Part shown: one piece after another, positions 22,847 through 35,015 of the stretch
How positions within the stretch are numbered: position 1 is the stretch's first letter
Layout of the letters: each line of letters opens with the position of its first letter
NCBI GenBank assembly: GCA_947625685.1
Contig: CANQPK010000006.1
Span: forward strand, 1-58,659
Length of the DNA: 58,659 bases
From: an uncultured Clostridia bacterium
GTDB lineage: Bacteria; Bacillota; Clostridia; TANB77; CAG-508
Direction of reading: 5' to 3'
The notes under the pieces: model-generated
The model's input: the letters and a program-made list of their open reading frames with translations, nothing else
Told to the model about the DNA's origin: nothing
Database searches by the model: none
Made by a program: the position numbers and the translations under genes

Positions 22847-24604
22847 TTATTTTATTAATACTGCTTTTATTCTTCTAACGCCTGCTGAAGATGCCTCTTC
22901 TTTTTTTATTTTAAATGTTCCTAAAACACCTGTATGTTCTACATGAGGTCCACCACATATTTCCTTGCTGAAATCTCCTATTGTATACACTTTTACTCTA
23001 TCGCCATACTTGTTTGTAAATAATCCCATAGCTCCACTTTTTACAGCTTCATCATAGCTCATTTCCTCACAAGTTACTTTTAAATCTCTTTTAATCTGCT
23101 CATTTACTATTCTTTCTACTTCATCTAGCTCTTCTTTTGTTACTTTTTGTGGATGTGCAAAGTCAAATCTTAGTCTTTCTTGAGTAATGTTTGAACCCTT
23201 TTGAGTTGCATGCTCTCCTAAAACTATTTGAAGTGCTTTATGAAGAAGGTGCGTTGCTGTATGATAAGCTATAGTTTCTTCTGTTTGATCTGCGAGTCCT
23301 CCTTTAAATTTTTGTTCTGATCCAAGTCTTGATTTTTCTTGATGTTCTTTAAATAATTTATCAAATCCTTCTAAGTCTACTTTGAAGTCACTTTCTTTTG
23401 CAATTTCACTTGTAACTTCTGGTGGGAATCCATAAGTTTCATATAACTTAAAGGCTACTTCTGCTGAAAGAGTTTTTGTGCTATTTTCTCTTAGCTTATT
23501 TAATTCTTTTTGTAATTCTCTTTGTCCATTTTCTAGTGTTTTTACAAATTTATCTTTTTCTTCTAAAATTGTATTAACTATATTTTCTTTATTTTTTACA
23601 AGCTCTGGATACATTTCTCCTAAAATTTGTATGTTTAACTCTATTAATTCTTTTAAATAACTTAAATCTATTTCAAGTTTATTTAAATGTCTTATCATTC
23701 TTCTTATTAATCTTCTTAAGATATATCCTCTATCAATATTGCTTGGTTTTCCACCATCTGCAATTATCATCATACTAGATCTTAAATGTTCTGCAACAAT
23801 TCTTCTACTTTGCAAATTGTCGTTTTTTGCAAGTTCTTGTAGTTTATCCATCATAGGTTTAAATATTTCTGTGTCGAAAGGTGTTTCTTTACCTTGCAAT
23901 AACATATTTATTCTTTCTAATCCTAGACCTGTGTCTACATTTCTTTGTTTTAATTTTGTATATGTTCCATCTTTGCTTTTATAGTATTCCATAAATACAT
24001 TATTCCAGATTTCTACATATTTTCCACATCCACAAGAAGGATCACAATGAGGTCCACAAGGTTCTTTTCCTGTGTCATAGAATATTTCTGTATCAGGCCC
24101 GCAAGGTCCTTCATCCCCTGCTATCCACCAGTTATCATCTTTTCCAAAATAGTATATTCTTTCTTCTGGCATTCCAACACTTTTCCATATACTTGCTGTT
24201 TCTTCATCTCTTGGTGCATCATTATCTCCTGCGAAACATGTTACTGATAATTTTTCCATTGGAATATTCAATTCTTTTGTTAGAAATTCTATACTATATT
24301 TTATTGATTGTTCTTTAAAATAATCTCCTAATGACCAATTTCCAAGCATTTCAAAGAATGTAAGATGTCTATTATCTCCAACTTCATCTATATCTACTGT
24401 TCTTAAACATTTTTGATAATCTGCAAGTCTTGTACCTTCTGGATGTTTTTCTCCAAGTAGATATGGCACAAGTGGGTGCATTCCAGCAGTAGTAAATAAT
24501 ACTGATGGATCGTTTTCTGGAATTAATGGGGCACTTGGAATTATGCTGTGTCCATTGTTTTTAAAATAATTTAAAAATTTGTTTCTAATATCAATTGCAT
24601 TCAT
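22847..24604 (-). CDS. alaS: Short alanyl-tRNA synthetase (catalytic plus editing domains, no C-Ala)
   Basis: AlaS catalytic core; editing motifs TATHLLHKAL and CGGPHV; stops at AVLIK followed by the RBS of the HIT gene. Confidence 0.9.
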   Translation of the reverse strand: MNAIDIRNKFLNYFKNNGHSIIPSAPLIPENDPSVLFTTAGMHPLVPYLLGEKHPEGTRLADYQKCLRTVDIDEVGDNRHLTFFEMLGNWSLGDYFKEQSIKYSIEFLTKELNIPMEKLSVTCFAGDNDAPRDEETASIWKSVGMPEERIYYFGKDDNWWIAGDEGPCGPDTEIFYDTGKEPCGPHCDPSCGCGKYVEIWNNVFMEYYKSKDGTYTKLKQRNVDTGLGLERINMLLQGKETPFDTEIFKPMMDKLQELAKNDNLQSRRIVAEHLRSSMMIIADGGKPSNIDRGYILRRLIRRMIRHLNKLEIDLSYLKELIELNIQILGEMYPELVKNKENIVNTILEEKDKFVKTLENGQRELQKELNKLRENSTKTLSAEVAFKLYETYGFPPEVTSEIAKESDFKVDLEGFDKLFKEHQEKSRLGSEQKFKGGLADQTEETIAYHTATHLLHKALQIVLGEHATQKGSNITQERLRFDFAHPQKVTKEELDEVERIVNEQIKRDLKVTCEEMSYDEAVKSGAMGLFTNKYGDRVKVYTIGDFSKEICGGPHVEHTGVLGTFKIKKEEASSAGVRRIKAVLIK

Positions 24605-24633
24605 ATTTTTATATCCTTTCTTAATTTATGTTT

Positions 24634-25098
24634 CTAATGTTGATTTGTAGAACCAAAACCACCAAGTCTTTCACCTGTTGCTAGGTCTCCGTCTGCTATT
24701 AAAAATTTTTCAAAGATTGCTTGTCCTATGCATTCCCCTTTTTTTATGATTGTATCTTCTTCTTTTACATTATAAAATGCAAACATAATGTGTCCGTCAT
24801 TGTCAGGGTTTCCATAGTAATCTTTATCTATTATTCCTATACTATTTGCCATAATAAGTCCTTTTTTCTTTGGATTAGAACTTCTATTACATAGTTTTAA
24901 ATATTCGTCATCTTGCATATATGCTTTTAATCCTGTTTTTATAAGTGTTGGATTCATTCCTTTTTTGAATGATGGAATTACAGTATCTTCCGCCGCTTCT
25001 ATATCATATCCAGCTGAATATTTAGTTTTTCTCACTGGTAAATTTATTCCTGCATTTTCAAATCCTTTTGCTACTTCAAATCCTCTAATTCTTTCCAT
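24634..25098 (-). CDS. dut: dUTP diphosphatase family protein
   Basis: AGYDIEAAED, RSS, GIIDKDYYGN and GGFGST motifs. Confidence 0.9.
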   Translation of the reverse strand: MERIRGFEVAKGFENAGINLPVRKTKYSAGYDIEAAEDTVIPSFKKGMNPTLIKTGLKAYMQDDEYLKLCNRSSNPKKKGLIMANSIGIIDKDYYGNPDNDGHIMFAFYNVKEEDTIIKKGECIGQAIFEKFLIADGDLATGERLGGFGSTNQH

Positions 25099-25219
25099 AT
25101 TTATTCCTCTTTCCCTTTTTATTATTTTTTGATTATATCACATAATATTTTAAAAAACAATCTCAAAAATAGCAAATTCATACATATTTATTAATTTTTA
25201 TGAAATAATACCTAATACT

Positions 25220-26913
25220 ATGAAATTTACAAATATTTTACTTAATTTAATAAAATTTAAAGAAGAAGAAAAGCATGACTTTGTTTTATCATCTTCTGAC
25301 AATTCTAGCGAAGATAATAACTCAGAATTAAAACCTTTAGAAAATACAGATAAAGAGGTTTATTCTTCTATTGATGTTAATTTACAATATGTAAAAGAAA
25401 AATATCATACTGAAATAAATAGTGATATAAAAACAAGAGAATTTTTTATAAACGCTAGAGGCAAACAATATAAAGCATTTTTGCTATTTATTGACGGCAT
25501 GATAAATGCCGAATCTATAAATAGGTTTGTTGTAGAGCCTCTTATGCTTAAAAATACATCAAATACAACAACTGCTAATTCAGATGTTGTAAGTACAGCA
25601 GTAACTGGAAATGTAACTGTTAGACGTGTTAAAAAGTTTGATCTTTCAGATTATATTTCAGAAAGACTTGTTCCACAAAATGATGTATCCACTGAAAATG
25701 TTTTCAAAGAAGTATTTAGTAAAGTTAATGCTGGACTTTCTGCTCTTTTTGTAGATACTATTAATACTGTATTTTTGATTGATGCTAAGGGTTTTGAAAA
25801 ACGTAGCATCTCTCCTCCTGACAATGAAATGATTATACGAGGTTCACAAGAAAGTTTTATTGAATCTATTCGTACAAATACAAGTCTTCTTAGAAGAATA
25901 ATAAATAATGAAGATTTGATTATAGAGGATGCTAGTGTTGGTACTATTAGTTCGACAAAAATAGGTATATGTTATTTAAAAAATGTAGCAAATGAAAATT
26001 TAGTCAATGAAGTAAAAAATAGAATAAATAATCTTGGAATTGATTATCTAATATCTTCAGGTCAATTAGAGCAACTTATTGAAGATACTTCTTTTAGCTT
26101 GCCACAACTTATTGCTTCTGAAAGGCCTGATAGAATTGCATCTTATATATTAGAAGGTCGAGTTGCAATTTTAATGAATGGAACTCCTTATGCTTTAGTT
26201 GCACCTGCTGTTTTTATAGATTTTCTTACATCTCAAGAGGATAGAAATATAAAATATCAATTCACTGATTTTTTGAAGGCAATCCGTGCTTTAGCTTTAG
26301 CACTAACTCTTCTACTCCCTGGATTTTATATTGCTATTACAACATTTCATCAAGAACTTATTCCAACGGAGTTATTATTTGCAATAGTTGCTTCAAGAAG
26401 TAATGTTCCATTTCCTGTTATTTTTGAGATACTTATAATGGAAGTTTCTCTTGAGTTAATCCAAGAATCTGGTGTTAGAGTGCCAGGGCCTTTGGGTCAA
26501 ACTATTCGGTATTGTTCGGTGCATTAATTCTAGGAGAAGCATCTGTTAGTGCAAATATAGTAAGTCCCATACTTGTAATTATAGTTGCGATTACTGGTAT
26601 TACGGCTTTTGCTATACCTGATTATTCATTAAGTTTTCATGTTCGTATTTTTAGATTTATATATATCTTTTTAGGGTATTTTGCAGGATTTTTAGGAATT
26701 GCATTTGGTTTAGTCTGTCATTTAGCAATACTTGCTAATATAAACTCGTTTGGTGTTTCATATCTAGAACCATATTCTCCTGTATCTAGCTTAAAAGATA
26801 TAAATTATTTCTTAAAGCCTATATGGCAAAGAGAAAATCGAAGAGATTTTTTAAAAACGAAAAGACCAAAAAAGGAAGAAAATATAAGTATGAAATGGAA
26901 AAAAGAAAAATAG
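25220..26913 (+). CDS. Spore germination protein GerA/GerKA family, two +1 sites
   Basis: GPLGQTI-GIV-GALILGEASVSANIVSPILVI restored at CGG 26507-26509 and 26517-26519. Confidence 0.92.
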
Positions 26914-26922
26914 GAGGTTTAT

Positions 26923-28043
26923 ATGACAAAGTCAAAACTTGGAATTTATCAAGCAGTTGCTATTGTTGTTACTGTTATGATATCTCATATCATATTAAAT
27001 TTGCCAAATCATTTGCTTAATGCAACTGGTTCTTCCACCATATTAAACCTTATTTATGTTTTCGCAATTACTTTTATAATTTTCTATGCTACTGTGAAAA
27101 TATTTGAGCTTTTTCCAAATAAAGATATTATAGATATTTGTGAATATGCTGGTGGTAAAACAATTAAAAATATATTCAGCATTGGTATAATTATATATCT
27201 TTTGATAATTTCTGCATTTGTTATAAGAATTTTTGCTGGAAGTCTAGTTCTTATCTATTTTCCAAATATTGATATTGGTATAGTTATATTAATATTTATC
27301 GCAATTACAGCTATTTTAAATATATTTGGATTTAAAACAATAGCTAGAGCTAGTCTTATCATTTTACCTATTATTCTTGTTACAATGATTATAATCTTTG
27401 TATCATCAGGCTCTGACTTTATTTACCAAAGGGCTTTTCCTGTCCTTCGGGTATGGAGTATATGAAACCTTTGTACTTGGTCTTCGGTAACATTTTTGCT
27501 TTTAGTAGTTTATTTATTGTAGAATTAATTCCTCCTTTGCTTAAAGAAAGTAAGGACTTGAAAAAAATAACGATTATATCACTTGCAATATATGCAATCT
27601 ATTTAATAATGGGAGTTATAGCTTTGCTTTTTCTATTTCCTTCCATAACTGAAATAAGCAATACTTTATCAATTTACATTTTGGCTCGAAGGGTAAACTT
27701 TGGGGACTTTATACAAAGAATTGATGCTGTATTTATATTGATATGGATAATTTCTATTTTCAGTTATTTAGCTATTGTCATGCATTTTATATTAAATACT
27801 TTCAAAAAAATTACAAATATAAAACATAAAAGCCCAATGGTCTTTTGTTTTTCGTCAATTTTGTTTGTTATAAGTATGCTACCTTCAAATGTTTCTGATA
27901 TTCGTTTTTTTGAAAATGAATTTTACAGATATGCTTCTATAATATTTGTTTTCTTTATATGTTCAGCTATATTGGTCACAGCATATATAAAGAAAAAACG
28001 AGAACTAAAGAAAGGAGAAAATTCCCTTGAAAAAGCGTCTTAG
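26923..28043 (+). CDS. Spore germination permease GerB/GerKB family, two +1 sites
   Basis: FPVL-GYGVYETFVLGL-GNIFAFSSLFIVELIPPLLKES restored at CGG 27448-27450 and 27485-27487. Confidence 0.92.
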
Positions 28044-29256
28044 TTTTTTATTAATAATTGTGATTCTCATTGCCTTTGCAATAAATGGATACTATGCTAC
28101 ACCTGATATAAATAGCATAGCATACGTTGTCGCGCTTCGGAATAGATACGCGGTGAGCAAGATGAATTAAGAGTAAGTTTTCAGATTTCTATTCCATCGC
28201 AAAATACATCAGAAGGTGGTTCTTCATCTGAGTCCGCAGATACTGTGATTGATACTATTGATTGTTCTTCTGTAGAGTCTGGTATAAGTCTTGCAAATAG
28301 TTTTGTTAGTAAAAAACTAAATCTTTCTCATTGCAAAGTAATTGTCATCTCAGAAGAAGTTGCAACTAATCGGCCTTTCTGAAATAGTGTATACTCTCAC
28401 AAATAATATAGATGTTAGACCTGATTGTAATGTTTTAATCTCTCGTTCTACTGCATATGATTTTTTATCTAATTCTAAATCTGAAATTGAGAGCATAACT
28501 GCTAAATATTATGAAATAATTGCATCATCAAGTCGCTACACAGGTTATACTTCGAATATAACTCTTTCTGATGTTTTTAATGGAATAAGTGATACCTTTG
28601 GAGAGGCATCTGCAATACTTGGCTCTATTACAGAAAGTAATAAATCTAATGTAGACTTATCTACAAATAATGATACTATATCTGGAGAAACTACTGCAAA
28701 CTTAAAAAATGACACTCAAGCTTCGTCTAAGATAGATGTTGTAGGTCTTGCTGTTTTTAAAGATGATAAGCTTGCTGGAGAATTGACAGCTATTGAAACT
28801 GTTTGTCACTTAATTATCACAAATGAGCTTGAAGAATGTATTATTTCAATACCTAGTCCATTTGATTCAGATAGTGTTATAGACTTATATGTTAATATTC
28901 AAAAAAATACTAAAAATAAAGTAGAAATTATAAATGGTTCTCCTTATATATCTTGTGATGTTAAATTGGATGCTAGAATTTTGTCTGCAGATGAAAATTC
29001 TAATTATTTTGAGAAAGAAAATTTAGAATTAATTAAAGCTTATGCAAATTCATATATGAAAAATCAAATTGAAAACTATTTATATAAAACTTCTAAAAAT
29101 TACAAATCTGATATTGTTAAGTTTGGTAAATATGCAGTTCATAACTTTTTAACTTGGCAAGATTGGTTAGATTATAATTGGTGTGGTAATTATGAAAATT
29201 CATTTTTTAATGTAGATGTAAATGTTGATATTATATCTAGTTACTTGATTTCTTAG
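28027..29256 (+). CDS. Ger(x)C family germination lipoprotein-like protein, three +1 sites
   Basis: TTG start after aaaggag; AYVVAL-GIDT-GEQDELRVSFQISIPS and VISEEVATN-GLSEIVYTL restored at CGG 28138-28140, 28151-28153 and 28371-28373. Confidence 0.9.
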
Positions 29257-29274
29257 ATATATTGGAGGTGTTAT

Positions 29275-29439
29275 ATGTTTTTTGTTGTGATTATTTTAAG
29301 TGTTTTTGCTTTTTATAAAACTATTGGATATGCAATTTATGAATATAAAGATAATTCTAATAAAATGGCTGGGACAATAATTGGTTTTCTTGCAATTATT
29401 GCTCTTTTAGGACCAATTATTGTTTCAGCCATAAAATAG
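29275..29439 (+). CDS. 54-aa small membrane protein
   Basis: RBS ggaggtgttat-ATG; two hydrophobic segments (MFFVVIILSVFAFYKTIGYAIYEYKDNSNKMAGTIIGFLAIIALLGPIIVSAIK); absent from the supplied track. Confidence 0.6.
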   Translation: MFFVVIILSVFAFYKTIGYAIYEYKDNSNKMAGTIIGFLAIIALLGPIIVSAIK

Positions 29440-29444
29440 TCTAT

Positions 29445-30176
29445 TTACCCTGTTTTACTAAGTATTTCTTTTTTCATTTTATATATAATTTTCTTTTCTA
29501 GTCTTGAAATGTAACTTTGTGAGATGCCAAGCATATCTGCTACTTCTTTTTGTGTTTTTTCACTTCCTGTGTTAAATCCAAATCTAAGTTCCATTATATC
29601 TTTTTCTCTTTTTCCAAGTTTTTCCATTGATGCTTTTAAAAGTGCTTTGTCCACTTCATCTTCTATTCTTCTTGAAGTAACATCGTTATCTGTGCCAAGT
29701 ATATCAGACAAAAGTAATTCGTTTCCGTCTCCGTCTTGATTAAGTGGCTCATCTATAGATATTTCTCCTTTGATTTTATTGTTTCTCCTTAAATACATTA
29801 ATATCTCATTTTCTATACATCTAGATGCATAGGTTGCAAGTTTTATTTTTTTCTCAGTATTAAAAGTATTTATTGCTTTCATAAGTCCTATTGTGCCTAT
29901 TGATATTAAATCTTCAATACCAATCCCCGTATTTTCAAATTTTTTTGCAATGTATACAACAAGCCTTAAATTTCTTTCTACTAATATTTGTCTTGCCTCC
30001 ATATCTTTTTCAGCAAGTTTTTTTAGCAGTTTTTCCTCCTCTTCTGGTTCTAATGGTGGTGGAAGTGTCTGACTCCCAGCTATGTAAAATATGTTCTGAT
30101 CATCTTGATCATCCTTTTGCATATATTTTAAATAAATATTATTTATGTTATACCTTAATATTTCTATTATATTCAT
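29445..30176 (-). CDS. sigE: RNA polymerase sporulation sigma factor SigE
   Basis: [30 protein letters not shown]; adjacent to spoIIGA. Confidence 0.93.
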   Translation of the reverse strand: MNIIEILRYNINNIYLKYMQKDDQDDQNIFYIAGSQTLPPPLEPEEEEKLLKKLAEKDMEARQILVERNLRLVVYIAKKFENTGIGIEDLISIGTIGLMKAINTFNTEKKIKLATYASRCIENEILMYLRRNNKIKGEISIDEPLNQDGDGNELLLSDILGTDNDVTSRRIEDEVDKALLKASMEKLGKREKDIMELRFGFNTGSEKTQKEVADMLGISQSYISRLEKKIIYKMKKEILSKTG

Positions 30177-31087
30177 AATTTATTTCACTCCTTTCTTCTA
30201 AAATATCTAATCCTACAATTCCAGAATATTCTCCATTCTTTGTCATTTCTTTATCATATATAGCAATTATGGTGTTATCTACCTTTTTTCTTACATCATC
30301 AAATTCTAATAAAACCAAATCTGGTTTAAATCCCAATAACATACCATTTTGTTTTCCAAGCGAAGAAAATGGGATTAGTCTAAACTTTGATATATATTCT
30401 TCATCAATTAAATCTACTTTTCCTGATAGTATATTTTGCAAGTTATCTAAAATGTTTTCATCTATTACATCATTTAATTGTTTCTTTTCTACAACTATTA
30501 CAGATGAACTACTTATTGGATCTTTTAGTAAATTTCCTGAATCAATAATTGCTCTAAAATTTATAGTTTTTTCATTGTACTTTATAGTTATTTTGCAAAA
30601 CATTTCGCTTTTTTTCATTCTATTTTTGATTAATCTAAAAGCAATGTTTAATATGATAATTCCAAGCATTGCTCCTAAAAAAGCTATCTTTATTGGATAT
30701 GTTCCAGAGAGTGTTCCATTTTTATAAAAAATATTTTGTGGTTTTACATAATAAAGCAAAGCAAATGCACATCCTCCAAATACAAATGATGTAAGATAGA
30801 ATATTACTATATATTTAAAAGCTGATTTTATATTTTGGGGATTAAATGCTATATATATCATAGAAATAGATAGTCCACTTTTAATTATTAAATTTGAATA
30901 TAATCCATTTTTTGTTATATAGGCTCCAATAACATATAGTGCTCCGAATCATACTAGAAACAAGATTTCTGATTATTTTACATTTCGTTTTTGTAATTAA
31001 CCCTGTTGCAAATAATATAATGCTATTCATACATATATTTTCTACAAAGACTACATCTAAATATATAGTCATTTCTCTTTGCACCAC
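30148..31087 (-). CDS. spoIIGA: SpoIIGA sigma-E processing peptidase, one +1 site
   Basis: [22 protein letters not shown] restored at CGG 30944-30946; TM N-terminus, aspartic-protease-like [10 protein letters not shown], next to sigE. Confidence 0.9.
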
Positions 31088-31274
31088 CTCCTCTTGCCTA
31101 CATAGTTAATTATAGTTCGTCTTTTTTTAAAATACTGTCGTTTTGTTGGACATAAAAAAAGAAATAGTCTTGTTTTTTAGACTATTTCTTTCCTTTTTAG
31201 ATATTTTTTATTTGGTTTTATATTAATTTATGTAGTTATATGTATTTTTTTAAATTTATTTAGCTTTTAAAAAT

Positions 31275-32805
31275 TTAGTTTCTAACTTCAAATAACATAT
31301 AGTAATTACCATCATATACTGATTTCACTAGTTCATAATTTTTGTATAGTTCAGGGACATTATAACTATCTTCTTCTTTTTCCACTTTTATTACTACAAA
31401 GTCTATTATTTTTTCTTTTATATATCTATTTTGCTCATCTACTATTTCTGGATATCTTTCATACTCAATATTTGGTTTATGGAAATATTTTACATTTGGC
31501 ACTATATTTGATATTGTATAAAAACCTCCATCTAAGAATCCATAATTTAATAATGTTGCATTTGGCTTTTCATTAATAATCTTCGCAAATTGATATTGAA
31601 CCAGTTCATCTTTTTGTTTATTGTGGAAATCAAAATTAGAACTTAATTTGCATGTTAACATAATTATAAGTACTATATATATTGGAGTTATATATTTAAT
31701 TGCATTTAAAATCTTTCTATTTACAAGTTTTTCAAGCATTTTAGCTATAAATATTATAGCTAAAACTATAAATGCCATTAATATTAGAAAATAATATACA
31801 TGATTTGCACCAATATATACTCCTAAAATTGAAAGTAATATTGCTAGTGTTAGTGCGATTTTACCCTGTATATTTGGAATAATTTTTTTATCCTTTATAG
31901 CATAAATATATCCCATAAAAGTTATTATTGAAAATTGTGGTAACTTTATTGCATGCATAAATCCTTCTTTATATGCAGTAAATACTCTTGCAATCAAAGG
32001 TGTTTGTGTGCTATATGAAGACATATTTACTATAAAGTATATATTTATAATATCAAATATTGCAGAATTTAAAGCAAAATATATTATCCAAGGAATTGTA
32101 ACAATTATTATTCCGTAATAAAAAATATGCTGCTGTTAAAAATGCATCTTTTACCTTTTTGTTTATAAGTAATCCTATGCATAAAACAACCATGAAACCA
32201 AGCCAAAATCCAAGCAAATTATACTTCATCCATAAAACACACCCTGCAAGCATTCCATTTAATACAACTTGTTTTGTAGGCATTTTATTTGGATAGATAT
32301 TTTTATAATAATTAAACATATAATATAGGCTAATTGCTAAAAGAGGCATGCAAAATTCTTCTGCACTATCGCCTGCAACAAATACATAACTTGTAAGTAT
32401 TATCTGCGAAATAAGTGGCATTGCCCATAATATATGTATTTTCCTGCAGTACATTAAAATTATTTTGCTAGTATAATACATAAAAATAGAAAATGAAATG
32501 ACCTCAAAAATAAATACTCCTATAAAGCTTGTATTTGAAATAAGGTACGATATTGCATGTATTAGATAAATAATAGGACCTTTTTGTTCAAATAAATCTT
32601 TGTATGGTATCAATCCATTTGCCATACCTTTTCCCATTGTAAAAAACGAATTAGGATCATCCCAATTATTGAACGGGTAAAATGGTGAATTTTTTGAACA
32701 AATAAATAAAAATATAAATGATATTAGTAAACAGTATAAATATATTATATATTTATACTGTTTCTCAGTTATATTTTTATTTGTTATTTTTTTTATAAAA
32801 TTCAT
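31275..32805 (-). CDS. Multi-TM glycosyltransferase (GT39/ArnT-like), one +1 site
   Basis: AAYFLL-GIIIVTIPWIIYFALNS restored at CGG 32113-32115. Confidence 0.75.
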
Positions 32806-32835
32806 AATTTTCCTCTTTATTTTATTTTAGTTCTA

Positions 32836-33504
32836 TTATCTTGACATATCATCATCTTTTTTATATTGTTTTCTTTGTTTAATTCTTGCAACATAAGGTA
32901 ATTCTCTATGTTTTTCTTTATAATCCATTCCAAATCCAACATATTTATCGGTACTTGATTTAGTAACAAATCCATAATATTTTATATCTTGTAATCTTTT
33001 TCTAGACTTTCCTTTAACAATTAATGTTGCAAGTTCTACACTTGAAGCATTTGAATACCTTTCTCTTAAAAAGTCAAATGATCTTCCACTATTTATTTGA
33101 TCATCTACGATTAAAATATTCATATTTTTTAATTTTTTTACATCACTTACTATTCCTGATTCAAAATGGAACTTTGGCTTAAGTCTATCTTCCGTGTTTT
33201 TTGTTGCATCAATTTCTATTTTTACTGAACCTTGATAAAAATTATTAATTCCTAAACTATGTAAATTATCTACAAGTAGATTATATAGAGGTCTTCCTCC
33301 ATATTCAACACAAACTAGTGCTAAGGGTTTCCCTTTATAATCTTCTGCTATTTTTTGTGCCATGTTTTGTATACTTCTAGAGACCTCTTCAGATTTGTAA
33401 AAAGCTCTCAGTTTTGGAGACATTTCTTTTCCTTCAGGATATATTTCTTTTGTTTCCTTAAGATTTTTTCTAACGAGTAAACTATCTACAAAATCCTTTC
33501 TCAT
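32836..33504 (-). CDS. Phosphoribosyltransferase
   Basis: PRPP-binding-like MNILIVDDQINSGRSF. Confidence 0.8.
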   Translation of the reverse strand: MRKDFVDSLLVRKNLKETKEIYPEGKEMSPKLRAFYKSEEVSRSIQNMAQKIAEDYKGKPLALVCVEYGGRPLYNLLVDNLHSLGINNFYQGSVKIEIDATKNTEDRLKPKFHFESGIVSDVKKLKNMNILIVDDQINSGRSFDFLRERYSNASSVELATLIVKGKSRKRLQDIKYYGFVTKSSTDKYVGFGMDYKEKHRELPYVARIKQRKQYKKDDDMSR

Positions 33505-33696
33505 TTTAATCTACTTCCTTTTAGAAAATATATATATATTCTGTAATAATATACCATTATATTTTATGAAAATCAAGGGATATTTTTTAAATTTATAATT
33601 TAAAATATTGAATGTACAAATTTATAATTTTTTTAGGATTTCTTATTGACAGATACGCAAAAAAATATTATAATTGATTCTGTTGTTAATACAATT

Positions 33697-33782
33697 GGGT
33701 AGGTGGTCGAGTGGTTAATGGCACCAGACTGTAAATCTGGCCGCGAGAGCGTACGATGGTTCGAATCCATCCCTGCCCACCA
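33697..33782 (+). tRNA. tRNA-Tyr (GTA)
   Basis: Acceptor gggtagg/cctgccc, anticodon loop ccagactGTAaatctgg, long variable arm, encoded CCA. Confidence 0.95.
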
Positions 33783-33892
33783 AACAATAAAAACCTAGAA
33801 ATGCTTATTTTAAAGCGTTCTAGGTTTTTTTAATGTTTAAAATTAATGCAATAATAAATGCAATAGAATCATTAAGTTAATAATATATAGCG

Positions 33893-33922
33893 AAGGACCT
33901 AGTGTTAACACTAGGTCCTTTT
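33893..33922 (-). terminator. Hairpin aaggacctagtgttaacactaggtcctttt
   Basis: Perfect inverted repeat with T run. Confidence 0.75.
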
Positions 33923-33930
33923 GGGATTTG

Positions 33931-34767
33931 TTAAAATATCCAACTCCCCTCCAAGAGTTCTTGTTTTTCAAATTTCTCCAGTATTATTCTGATGACGTTC
34001 CTTTCCCTTCTCAAGTCATCCACAGCCTGTTCAGAGGCTCTGAATATCCCAGACAATCTTTCGATTTGAAGGTCATAAACTTCCAGAAGGTTATCGGAAT
34101 TCATGTTTAGCCACATTATTGGTCTCTCACTTGACTGTCCTTTATTGTAGTTATCAACAACCACATAGACATCCTCAGGAAGAGATATACCCACAGCTAA
34201 TTCATGTTTAACTTCCATGGACCTTCCCATTCTTACATCGTAAAGCACTTCTATCCTTGCACTGCTATCGTTCATATAGTACAGTCCATACATAGTATTA
34301 AGCTGTACAAATGGACTAGCAAGCCAGGCATTATTCAGCGCTCTACGGGCTCCGTAAGTCATATCCTTGACATCATCTTTTTGAGGACACCAAGCTTTAG
34401 TTCCCATTTTTTCGACACTGTAATATTCTCTCACTATGTCATCAAGTTCCTGAGCATAGCAAGAGAAATATTCGCCTATGTCATGTACCTTGATACCATT
34501 TCTGATATCATATCCGCTAACACCAACTGTTGCCATTTTTTCGTGACTTATCAGGGTTATACCATTTTTATTAGTTATACCCTGATATGTGAAGCTTAAG
34601 TACGGATTAATCCGTATCTCCTGCTCCACACTCATTCCCGTTTTCTTTGCTTCAATTGTGTGCGTAAGAACAGATTTCGTGCAAAATGGGTAGGCTACAT
34701 ACCTGCCTTTCTCTATTATACCGGCCTCTTCTGCTTCTTTGAAATGCATTAGTCTTGCCACTGTCAA
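33931..34767 (-). CDS. Accessory hypothetical protein
   Basis: Intact ORF with higher GC than flanks and its own terminator; one zero-frame CGG (34612-34614). Confidence 0.65.
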   Translation of the reverse strand: MTVARLMHFKEAEEAGIIEKGRYVAYPFCTKSVLTHTIEAKKTGMSVEQEIRINPYLSFTYQGITNKNGITLISHEKMATVGVSGYDIRNGIKVHDIGEYFSCYAQELDDIVREYYSVEKMGTKAWCPQKDDVKDMTYGARRALNNAWLASPFVQLNTMYGLYYMNDSSARIEVLYDVRMGRSMEVKHELAVGISLPEDVYVVVDNYNKGQSSERPIMWLNMNSDNLLEVYDLQIERLSGIFRASEQAVDDLRRERNVIRIILEKFEKQELLEGSWIF

Positions 34768-35015
34768 TACCTCCCAAATGCAAGATTTCTAGTTTCTGGC
34801 AAAATGTACATTAAACAAAGACCTCCTGATTATTATCTTTTGGCAATTTGCTAAAAGATATTTAAAAATCGCTTATCTTTTATTATACTTTGTTTTATAA
34901 AGATTGTCAATTTTTATGTAAAATTTGTTATCAATATTTATAAATTTTCTTTACTATATCTTTAATTTGTGATATAAATATATTAGTTAAATTTGTATAA
35001 AGGATTGATAAATAA

